The notes under the pieces are model-generated. The model ran no database searches. It was not told where the DNA came from and saw only the letters and a program-made list of their open reading frames with translations. Positions 23,101 to 35,100 of a stretch of 64,000 bases of DNA are shown here, one piece after another; position 1 is the first letter of the stretch; each line of letters opens with the position of its first letter. The position numbers and the translations under genes were made by a program. Location of the stretch: assembly GCA_944472135.2 (NCBI GenBank), contig OX235270.1, positions 75,587,168-75,651,167 of the forward strand, given 5' to 3'. Source of the DNA: Trichobilharzia regenti. Its lineage: Eukaryota; Platyhelminthes; Trematoda; Strigeidida; Schistosomatidae.

Positions 23101-26100
23101 TTCATCCTAAAAAATTGCCCGAAATAGTAAATTAATCAAACTCCTCATTTGGTTTATTAAGATCTAAAAATGTTATTGTAAGAAGCGTAGTCTTCACGAT
23201 AAGTAGTGTGTTAACAGGAAACGTGAGGTTTTTTCTCATATAGTAAATGAATAATGTAAAGGTGGTGCTTTTACTTTGTTGCTCTGTAGTTACTTATTTC
23301 ACTGTTCTCTTTGTCTGTTATGGGGAGTGCTTTTCATTTCGTAGTAAGAATTCAATGAGAACTTGTATCTTGATGCTAGGTAGCCATTATATATATATAT
23401 AAAGAAGCTGCTGTAAATGCCCCCAATCTCCTATGTTTTATTATATTTACCCGATGTCTTGTAGGAGACAGAAGATCAAATCTAAGAGACTGGGAAATGG
23501 GCTTAAGGGGATTTGCGGTGAGGTGAATCTATCGAAGATATATTTCTAGTTGCTGGGTAATCATATTACCAAGTAAAACAAAAGCATATTTTCTGTGATA
23601 GTAATACGCTCATTTCGGAAACTATGCGACCGGTAAACTCCATCCAGCTTATATGCCAAATAAACACACTAGTAGTAAATTTGGTAATGTATAGATTGGA
23701 TACCAAAATACAAAGTGATTATTATGAATTTGAAACCTCACTATTTTCTTGATTGTGTAGGTGCAGGTGATTGGCTTGGGCAATAAGTCCTTATTTCAAG
23801 ATCCTTTGTACCCACTTCAGCATGGACAGATGAGAAGTCTTATTAATTCATATGCAATCTGGAATTGATAGTGTTCTCTGAGCTCCTTGGTTTAATTGCG
23901 GAGCTTTCATCGTCTTTCTGGACGACATCTTCAGCGCAGTATTTAGGATAAAGTGAAATGATTTAAATTTCTTCATGAGTCTCCCGGTAACCATCTTCAG
24001 ATATTTATTGACCGTTTTCTATTGATTGGGATTTTAAACTTTCTGATCACCTGATTTACTTCTTATTAGTTGGTATATTTCATCTATATCAACGTGTTTA
24101 TTAATTGCGTTTTCATTTGAGTACCAGGCTTCTAGGAATTCTCTGGCACATTTGGTGTTTCCTCTGTTTAAGATTTTGACATTATCCCAATCAAATTGAT
24201 GTCCATGATCGTCTGAATGTATTGATACTAAAGAATTTATATCATGTCTTTTCACGGCTGATTTGTGTTCCTGGATTCTTATTCGAAGGGGACGCCCACT
24301 TTGGCCGATGTAATGTTTGCTACAGTTCACACAATTTATTTTGTAAATGGTGTTAATTTTGTCTCCCTTTTCTATCGGATCTTTTGGTTTGCATAAGATA
24401 GAATTAAGCGATTCAGCTGGTTTGTGTGCTACATCTATATCAAACGGTTTCATTATTCTAGCCGTTATTTCAGAGATGTTTCTGATATATGGTAGGATGA
24501 ATTGCTTTTTGGTTCGAATGAAAGCACCAACAAAGAACCATCACCAAAGACCAAAAAGCAATTCATCCTACCATATATCAGAAACATCTCTGAAATAACG
24601 GCTAGAATAATGAAACCGTTTGATATAGATGTAGCACACAAACCAGCTGAATCGCTTAATTCTATCTTATGCAAACCAAAAGATCCGATAGAAAAGGGAG
24701 ACAAAATTAACACCATTTACAAAATAAATTGTGTGAACTGTAGCAAACATTACATCGGCCAAAGTGGGCGTCCCCTTCGAATAAGAATCCAGGAACACAA
24801 ATCAGCCGTGAAAAGACATGATATAAATTCTTTAGTATCAATACATTCAGACGATCATGGACATCAATTTGATTGGGATAATGTCAAAATCTTAAACAGA
24901 GGAAACACCAAATGTGCCAGAGAATTCCTAGAAGCCTGGTACTCAAATGAAAACGCAATTAATAAACACGTTGATATAGATGAAATATACCAACTAATAA
25001 GAAGTAAATCAGGTGATCAGAAAGTTTAAAATCCCAATCAATAGAAAACGGTCAATAAATATCTGAAGATGGTTACCGGGAGACTCATGAAGAAATTTAA
25101 ATCATTTCACTTTATCCTAAATACTGCGCTGAAGATGTCGTCCAGAAAGACGATGAAAGCTCCGCAATTAAACCAAGGAGCTCAGAGAACACTATCAATT
25201 CCAAATCATCCACCTGAGTTACAAATCTTTTCTATCATATGCAATCTGTTATAATGGGGATAAAATTTCGTTGATTCCCTTCCTTTGGAAGAGACACTGT
25301 TCAGATTAAATTTTTTACAGACAGAGTTGATTTCAGAGGATAAAAATATTTTTCAGTCGTCATTACTGCAAAAAAGATAATTTAATCCTTAGATTTCAAC
25401 CATTCACAAAAATTGCAAATAAAACTGGTAGAATCTAGCTTTGTCGAAGAGGATATTTTAGTCTAAGTAGAATTTTCACCATATACTTTTAAAAAAATCC
25501 GTTATAGTCGCACTTACTGAAGTTAATTCAAGTGCAGAAGTCAACAATGTAGCTAATTTACGATGGTAAATGATGCTAGAAAAGAAAAATATGAATTAAC
25601 ATTTCATTTGATGTATGCTTATGTAACTGGATACAAAACTTACAGGCATACCAAGTTGCAAAGCCAGTTCTCCAGCTTGGGCCTCTATTTCTAGTTCTCT
25701 AAATCGAGATTCACGTATCATTTTAGATGCCATTGGATTACTGATCTTGCCTAAACATACACGGGCAACATCAAGTCGACAAGTTGTGACACACATTCTT
25801 GCCATATTCTGTAAAGTAGTGTTTTAGAAACAATTATATAAGTCAAAACCAAGTTAACATTTATGAGTTTATACAAATTTGGGAATTGGGTATATGATAT
25901 TCATTATAATAAAGGTTTTTTGTATTTTCCTTTGACTGACGTTCAGCTATTTGATGCTAATAGCCCTATCAAAGTATTACTAAACCAGAATTTACAAAAT
26001 CTCAGCTTATATATAACAACTTAATCATCATTCTTTAGCATGAGCTAATTTTTACTTTGTCAATTTGTCCAATTGGTAAAGGTAACAGAACCAGGTGTAG

Positions 26101-29100
26101 ATTGTGGGATTTGATAAGTGTGTAAAATCATAAAAGCAGCGTGTGTTTACATAGTGGAATTGCTTATCACATTCGTGTTGATTTTGTCATTTCATGGGGA
26201 GGCGGCGATGTTGTAACCATCATCAATCCTATTCAGACAATTTGGATTCCATTTGATGTGAAGTGCTTCTGATATTAGACGTTCTTTGTGATTTTAGAAG
26301 CAATACTTATGTGTAGAAAGTGAAGAAGTGAGAATAATTTTAAAGCCTATAAACGGACATGTGATTATTTTGTATTGTGTTCCAGTCTGTAAAATTTGAG
26401 TGAATTTGTTAACTAACTTTGAGATGGAAAGATATTAGTTGTCGACGTTCTGCTTATTATGATTGTTATTTATGCTACTTACGAAGGAAAACATATTAAG
26501 AAAACGATTTTAGGAAATAGGTATTTTTGGTAAATTCTCATCAGGCTTTACGTTTACATAATCAAACACTAGTCATAGACATTTGAAATACTGTGGTTAG
26601 TAAAATAAGATCAGAGTTCAACAATGCGAATTATTGAATATCAAGCGAGGTGATCATCATCATTATAATAATAACAAGGATAAATTCATTCAAGTGTTTT
26701 TATAATCTAGGCAACGGTGAGTGCAGAGTAGGAGTGGTAGAGAGGAAAATAACTATTGTCACCTAGCAAACAAATGTACAGTTACGTATGTAAAACGACT
26801 GGGCAAGCCCACCGTCGCCATATAGAGCATTGTTCAACCTGGTTAGGTAAAGGAGCCGTAGAGTCAGTCATAAGTTTCGTACTGGCACACGAAGTGGATT
26901 CGGAACAAAAGATTGATAAAAATTCAGCTTTTACAATTCTGTACAAGGTGCCACCTCAACTTCGTAGGTTGGTAAGCCTTCAGTCGCTAAGCATAGCTGA
27001 GGCAATTGCCATAATAGTTTTTCAACCCACTCTCTGTGTTCGGAAAAAGTTTGTTCAATTTCTCTCCCTCCTTTGGCATTCACTCCCTACTTAGAACAGC
27101 TGTCACTCCCGGTGACACCGGATAACCGTAAATATTGTCTTATCACTTTACTTTTATTTGTACTGCTAACTGCATTATCAATTTACCGGTGTGGTGTAGT
27201 TGTACACTTTAATCTTGGTTTAACAATTTATTATTATTATATTATCTAGTCGCTGTGCGTCGGTGGCACAGTGTAAGAATGCTCGTCAATCACGCAGGTG
27301 GTTCATATTTCAATTTCCAGCCGACGCGCTGCTTTACCTCGCCGAGTCAGTAATTAGACTGGTAAAGAGGGAAGGTTGGGTATGAGGCTACCAACCCTAT
27401 CCCGTAAAAATAAATACCACTACTGCCGAAACTTCAAGCCTCTAGCCTGAAGCCCTATGTTCCATTGGGGACGTAAAAGAGAAAAAAGACTAATGTTTTT
27501 TTATGTGAACGTAAAGCCTGATGAGAATTTACCAAAAATACTGATTCGCTTAAATAGTGTCCTATAATTATCATAATTGGAATACTTATATTATATTATC
27601 AAGAGTTACTTCATAGGTATTTGATGTGTTTCAGGTCTGAAATACGGGCTGATATCAGTTGGACAGCTGTAATGCCTTAGTTTGGTACTCATTGGTAAAG
27701 CACGCCCACCAGGTTTCAAACCCAGAAAAGATCAAATTTCTAATCTTTCACGTCAAAAGGGCTAGATGAACGACAGTAATGCTGAACTGTTCGAATTTCA
27801 GTCACATTTGAAAGCAGTTTTCCGTATATGGTGAAATCACTTTCATATAAGTGATTTATCTTAGCTTATTGGTATATTTTTCTTCCCTCTCGTTCCCACT
27901 GGGGTTGCTAGCTCTATGCCCAACCTTTCCTATTTGCCAGCATTGGTATATTAGTGTTAGTAAACTACTTAGTAGTGCTCGTCGGTCACACGGGAGATCC
28001 ACATTCGTTTCCGGGCTGATGCATTCCTAAACTTCGCCCAGCTGGTGGTAAGCCCAGAAATGAGGGGAAGTTGAGGTGGATGCCAGTACCTTTACTCCAT
28101 TAAAAACGACACCACGCTACTAAAATTTCGGAGCTACAGCTTGAAACTCTACGCTTTAACTCAGAACATGAGAAGTGAAAAAATTAGGGGTAAATTTAGT
28201 CGTCGGTGGTATAGCGGTTAAGACGCCCGCCGACCATGCACATGGTCCTGGATTCGATACCTGGCCGGCGCACTCCTTTACCTCACTCAGCTAAAAGTAA
28301 AGCTGGTGAAGAAGAAAGGTTGGGCATGAGGCTAGCAACCACATCCTGTAAAATTAAATACTGCTAGAGAAACTTCAAGCCACTAGCTTGAAGCCCTATG
28401 TTCCACTGGGAACGTGAAGGAAAAAAAATTTAGTCATCTGAATGAAGACTGATGACATACTAGATGGATCAGTTTATCTGATAATTTATGTATCCAGAGC
28501 ATGTCTGTAAGCAGTTATATCATTATGAGTTCGTTAACACTGATGCCACAGACTTGTATTTCTAAAGAAGACTAAAGTAGATACCAGTTAGCAGGTAGTT
28601 TTTATTACAACCAAAAGGAAATATGTTACTGACATACCTGCCAAACAGTTGGACTTTTAATCAACTTCATGGCTCGAAATGCTGAGTCCATTTCGCCAAT
28701 TGCTAAGTAGTAACTAAAATTGAGCATAGCTTCACGTGTTTTTTCATCAGCATCTTCAAGGCCAACAAAATTTTGCATGACACGTCTATTAACATAATGG
28801 ATTCTATTATTGGATGTTATTTGACCTTCACTGAGTACATCAGATGTCACTTGATGTTGTCCTTTATCATCATCAGTGGATGATGTATTTACACTAGAAT
28901 CAAGACCGTTGATGCCAGTGCTCACCGTTGTTGAAAGTCGTCTTGAAGTACTGTCTATCTCACTGATTACACGCCGACCAGATGCTGCTAACATTTCTAA
29001 ACGTCGTTGGTGTTGTTCATTAAGGACACGATAAACTAAATCACACTGAAATTTAAATAATCCCAATCAGTTTCCATGATATAATAATACCTTTTGCATG

Positions 29101-32100
29101 AAGATAAAGACTGCATTAAGATAATGAAATAACAGTTAATTAGAGGAGTATTTAAATCGTTATGCCACTAGTCAAACATAATACGACTGAGTCCAGAAGA
29201 AATTGTAATCTCACTGAATTAAATATATTTACTCATTGGCACAGAATGAAAATCCGTTGATATATTTTGAGAGATTATATCATTAATTTCATTGCTTTGT
29301 ATTTCCTAAAATTGACTTCCACTGTACTGTACTTGCGTATATTTCGGTTAGAAAGACTGTTAACTAATAGGATGTCAGCGTTAGAAGTCGATTACGGTTA
29401 AAATAATATTCTGTTAAGACGTCTAAGTAATTAATTCTTGAAAGCAGAGCTCAATGTATATTTACATTTTATAAATAAACAGAATAGAACTACCGTGGGA
29501 AAAAGTTTAACACAGTGGCCGAAATGCTTGAGCCTACTTTACTTTGCTCAGAAAATCAGCGTCTCACTTCATGCCTTCTGTTAATTTGAACGTGCGTCAA
29601 ATTATCACTGTAACACATGGAGTATTTACAGGAACTATTAGGGCGAATACTTTGTGATATTTCCACACTTTCAGATAATAGTGAGTCGTATCGAAATCTA
29701 AATCGATAGAGATTAGAAATAATGAGTCATCAGATTTCAAAGCGTGGTTGTGTATACAATCTCACAAGGGAGCATGGTTAAGGACACTAAGACTAGGAAG
29801 AAACGATCCTTTAATCCTATGGGATGAAAATTACTTTGATTTTACAAATTAGTCAGCAAATCAATCTGAGAAGTCAAAGATTGTGCAACACATTTGTGTT
29901 TGAGCAGTTATAGCTGTGCATAAATATAATCAACTTTCTTTCCACATGCAGTTATAGATGATTCACCCTTACAATAAAGCATCCTTAATAATAATTTCTG
30001 TTTTAATGTTGAAGCTGAATATTTCCCGTAATAATCTGTAGTTATCTTTATATTTTCTAACTATATGTTATGTAGTTCGGATGACAGTTTTGATCCTGCC
30101 ATCAAGGAATTGTCTAGCGATGATATAATATAACACACACAAAAAAGAAAAATACATAACCAATCGAGGCTTGATTAATTAGGTTTTGTGACTGATTTCT
30201 CATTCAATAATGATGCTACATGGCCAAATCAAATGAAAGAAAGCTGGGCTGGGTGAACATCCAGTGACGTATTATATTTCGCTGACCATATCTTTGAATG
30301 GTTCATTTCATCAAGAATTATATTATTTATGTCATTGAATATCAACTTAATATTTCAAATGATAATGATAAACATACACGGACGGAAAAGTAGATCAACG
30401 GTACTTCAACACCAATCAAAGCGCTGTGCAGAACTGACATTAAAAATGATCCTTGAACTATGATGTTGTTTTGTTCTGGGCTGACAAATAATGAAACTAT
30501 TGATGTGAGAACTTTCGATTGCTAAAACGAAAATTGAAAGAAACTCGATTACTAAAGAGAAATAATAATAATGCAAATTAACAAGCACTTAAGACAAAGG
30601 CTGCCAGGAGATAGTATGATATCATCAATGAAGAATTTGAACAAGTGCACTTCATATTGAAGTTTGTGCTGAAGATGTGTTGTCTTGAAGAAAGGTGAAA
30701 GCTTCACAACTAAACCATCCAGCTGAAAGAACACCGCTATATCAAAATAATGAAGAGGAAATCAGTTGACACCTATGAATAATAATCTGCCTTATGTGTG
30801 TATGCATGTGCGCGTTAGTAGACATGGGAAAAGCAATACAAAAACTTAACGTTATAAAATATACACTGGAAGACTGGGCGGTGGCCAGTGGCATGACTGT
30901 CAACTTGAAAAAGTGCAAAGTAGTGAAGTTGCGCACCTGTAGACTGCAGAATGTAAGTTACACCCTGTGCAATGAAAGCTTGTCCTGCACAACGTCGGAA
31001 TGCGACTTAGGTCTAGTTCTAACGGAAAAAATGGACACAAGCGTAAATTACACAGAAGATGTAGCGAGGGCATATGCTGTCATACACTTTACGCATAGAC
31101 AGTTAGGTGCACTCACTCCTGAGCTCTTTCTTAGGTGGTACAAAACATACGTCAGGCCACACCTTGAGGTGCATAATATTATTGCACCCCCAATGCTGAG
31201 AAGAGACGCCAACCTATTGGAAAGAGTCCAACGATGGGCAACAAAAGGAGTGGTTGGTCTCCGAAACAAACCATATGATGAAAGGCTGAAGAAATTAGGC
31301 CTGTTCACACTTAGCTACCGTCGGCTTAGGGGGGATTTGATTACTGCCTACAAAATAACAAATGACCAGAATCACCCAAACAAAGGTGTTCTGCCATTGA
31401 GTAGGTATAGGCTTCCACGTGGAAATCCCAGAAGGATAGCTCACCAGAGGGCAAGGACCCGGGTGCGCTCCCACTTTTCTTCACTGCGGGTTTGCCGTCC
31501 CTGGAATTCCTTACCGGCAGATGTAGCTATGGCACCGTCTTTGGACGCCTTTAAGCGAAGGCTGGACAACCATGCAGCGACACAAGGACTGCATCCAAAT
31601 GGCCTATCTCCTTAAAATCGCATACACAATTCAGGGGTAGACAATTAAACTCGTCGTTTTACTTCTTTACATTCTCTCCCGTCTTACTCTCCTGACAACT
31701 TATTAATATTATAATTACTATTACTATTATTATTATTATTACCGTATATATATATATTATTCTTCAAACTTAATGAGCTGACTGTTGTTACGTTTCCTAT
31801 TTCCGTTTCTGTCTCTTAGTCTGAATAATTTCACTAATTATATCTATTATTATTATTACTATCTCTTTTCTCTTGTCGACGATACCGAAGGACTAACTGG
31901 CGAAAGGATCAACTCCAATCACAGTAGTAACAGTTTTAACATACCTCATACTACAAACCACATATAATTAATCCCAGCACTACTCCCTTTGGAGTCAACC
32001 AAAGCTACGACAGTCGAGTGGCGGGACAAGCTACGCAGAAGTTTACCGAAGATCAGGAATCTATACCTTACAATCAAGAAGCGAGCACAAAGAAATCAAA

Positions 32101-35100
32101 TTGGTTTAAACTAGCTCGTAAAAACGATGTTGGATATTGGATTAAATGAGAATAAGGAGGATGATTGTTTCATGTTCTAAGTTGTTTCATTATTGGCCAT
32201 TGTGCGTGTAGATAATCACAAATATAACTCCGACAGGGAGAATTGTATTTTGTAACAAGTAGGAGCATTTTTAAAAGGCCAGCCTTTAGATGAAACTGTA
32301 GGCAACACACAAATACAAAAAGACTCAATATGTAACTTGCTTCAGAAGGAAACATACGACAGGTCAATACTCCAGTGAATGATAACAAAAACACGACTGA
32401 AGGTAGATGACATTTTGCTAGGCTATTCAAACACATTAGGATAAATGTGTCCGAATACCAGTTGACTTATAATCCTATGTCTTTTGAATAACTTGACAAA
32501 GTACCGTTTACTTTCAGTCCTAAAACATCTTTAAACAGTAAGTTTTAAAGATGAAAAATGACATTTTTTGGTACTAATCAACAGAATTCAGAGTTGAATG
32601 CCTCAGTGTGACACAAAATTTGCTGTCCTACTAACAAAAACAAGAAACTAAAGAAGCTGTGAAACACTAATTAAATATTCATGTAACTTGTGAATTCGCT
32701 TCACTTCTCAATAAAAGTGGTGCTGATGGTGTTTACAACCATGATGATGAAATTTTTGTCATCAAATATCAAAACTCAGAGGAAAACAGACAGTTTATTC
32801 TATTTATCATGTTTAACATCATAAATCCAAAACAGGTAGATTATTAGAAGTTTACAATATGAAGCGAAGTCATTTTACTCCACAAGCACTCACTAACCGC
32901 AAATAACCTGATTTTACAAAAGTTACAACAAAATAAACAATAAGGGATACGATATCGCAGTGATATCACACAGGTGTTTGGAATTAAGAAATCCAAAGGT
33001 GGCAGTAATGGCTGAGTGGACATCTCAATTTTTAGCTCAAATCATTGTCGATATGTATGTGACGACATTTTACGAGTCTAGGAAATGTAAATAAAAAGGT
33101 AAGCAAATGCGAGAAAACAGCGCGTAATACTAACTGAGGGGTCCATGTAACACATGCATATATATATATATATATATACTGGAGGTATCTTTCAACATCC
33201 AACATATCTTCTTTATAACCATTTGTGACAGTCAACAGATACGCTATCAGGATTTTGAAAAGCAAATATTGCATGGTCAGCGTTCTCAGTACACCCTGTA
33301 GTCAAGTATATTTGTGGTGAGAGCAGGCTGCTAGCCAAATTGATAGACATTCATTTACATCCATGTTTATGTCCCCAATATTGGTCGTGAGAAAATATGA
33401 ACAAACAATGATTTAACAACCAACACAGCAGGCTTTGCGTAGGCGGATACAATTAGAAGATAGATGATCTGACATTCAAGAAACAGTCACAAAGAGATGC
33501 AAGGTTAACTTTCTGTGAGAAACAACCAATCAGAAGACTGTGTATGTTTGCTTGAATAAGCCATAATAATGTACATGAAATATATAAATACGTGTTGATT
33601 TCCTTAATATACGATCTGTTGCCTGGGCCTTGTCTTCTGTTGTTACATGTTAACTAAAAACTGATTGTTTGTGTCTCATTGGTGCAGGCTCTATCTTTTA
33701 CAGTAAATCATTACTAACAGGTTGCACTTTTATCAACAGCTGTCTTCGCTCCATATACAAAATCAAATGGCCGGAAAGAATTAACATCAAGAAACTCTGG
33801 GAATGGAATAACCAAGAACATATTGCCCAACAAATATCCCAAAGAAAGTGGAGATGTATAGGACACACACTGAGGAGACTGTCAAATGAGATCGCACCCT
33901 ATGCCCTGGAGTGGAGCTCTAATGGGGACGGCGAACTGGGTATCCGAAAATGACAGGAAGGAGTAGCTGAGAGACTGTGGGCAATCGTAGGGCAAGCTCA
34001 AGAGGATCTCAGAGAATAGGACAAAGTAGAGAAGCGATGCTGAAGAAGCCCTATATTCCACTTGGAACCCAAGGGGACTATAACAGCATTATTTTTAATA
34101 TAATAACGGATTTTTGGATATGAAGACTAGATATTTAATTTATAGTCTTGTAAACACAGCTGGAGATGATTTTACGAGTTTGACCAGCATAATCTATCTT
34201 GCTACTACATGAACTTCAGATATATTATATGATTAGCGAATTGAAGTCAAAACCTAATTAGTGATAAGACTTTACATACCGGCAAACAAGTATCGGATTA
34301 GTCGTAATTCATTTCTCATTTTGGTTATAATTCCGGTATGCACAACGTAAGGAGAACAATATCAGCAACATTCTGGATGTTCAAGATATAATATAAAATT
34401 ATTATAAAGTTAAACATACTTCGTATTGACCTTTAGAAGCGATTTCTGGAGTGATAGATGCCACTTTGCTAGATGATCGACTTCCGGCGTAAGTATACTG
34501 ATCAGTATCATTTTCTGTTGTATAAATAACATCACCACACTGTTTATTCATTTTGTCAACTGCGTTCAGCCTGGATGTAATGATTGGATGATCATCAGGG
34601 ATTGGTGAAGCTTCAACAACCAATAGGCGTGATTCAAACTGATCCCAATAGTGGTGTTTTGGCCATCTACCTTGGATAAGATTTGTACTGTTCAATCGAA
34701 TCAAATCTAAACTCGTAGGATGCAGATCACTTTCACTGACACTTACTAAAGTGGAAAAATGTAGTCGAAAAAATCATTTGAAAGCATTTAATCAAATATA
34801 TACTCAGAATTATAAATAAGTCAAAATAGCTTGTTTAAATGAAACGAGAAAATCTTGATAAAGTAATGAGACGCTTGAACTCCCAATAACTCACTTCATA
34901 CTGGTATTTGGACAAGAATCAGTATGTGGAAAAAAGAAATCATGGGTGGATTTATAGTCTCGTTTGGCAAGCTTGGTAACACTTAATTTTGAAGGTCGTT
35001 AGTAGAACGGAAATTTTCGCTTTCAGAAGAGAATTGTGGATAAATCATTTATTTTGATATATATATACATGGTTAACAGAAAGCGCCAGCCTTAACTTCA

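Larger units (their letters stand above)
23862..25235. mobile_element. Penelope-like element as a perfect inverted repeat
   Basis: Two arms, 23862-24513 (minus orientation) and 24550-25201 (plus), are exact reverse complements without indels around a 36-nt centre (24514-24549). A further 34 nt follow the right arm. The whole is flanked by a 13-bp direct duplication, CATATGCAATCTG, at 23849-23861 and 25236-25248. Each arm encodes the same 3' part of a Penelope-type polymerase with a GIY-YIG endonuclease and carries a hammerhead-like motif near its outer end. Partial inverted units are typical of Penelope-like insertions. Identity of the arms indicates a recent event. Confidence 0.9.
23107..25643 (-). 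other. IFT140 intron 14
   Basis: 2,537 bp, more than half of it the inverted Penelope-like element (23862-25235). The 23110-23850 part shows only an AT run near 23390. Confidence 0.85.
25809..28637 (-). other. IFT140 intron 13
   Basis: 2,829 bp. It holds a decayed GIY-YIG retroelement fragment (26740-27250), SINE copies at 27254-27480 and 28201-28425, a hammerhead SINE remnant (27655-27745) and an older SINE-like stretch at 27885-28170. Confidence 0.85.
29046..34419 (-). other. IFT140 intron 12
   Basis: 5,374 bp. It holds a Penelope-like tail remnant (30590-30760), a CR1-like LINE 3' half (30790-32145), an RTE LINE 3' fragment (33716-34095) and an AT repeat (33158-33178). The stretches 29100-30550 and 32200-33700 show no element I recognise. 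Confidence 0.85.

Noticed and set aside
25500..25575. Short minus open stretch with an AG acceptor between IFT140 exons 14 and 15
   Set aside because: Its frame is out of phase with exon 14, and exons 14 and 15 already align without a gap to the family.
32170..32436. 88-codon minus ORF in IFT140 intron 12
   Set aside because: Cysteine- and leucine-rich but without homology to IFT140 or any element; phases of the neighbouring exons do not require it.
33032..33274. Minus ORF considered as the missing IFT140 exon
   Set aside because: The translation does not match the expected strand and runs into an AT repeat that encodes a YIYIYI stretch.
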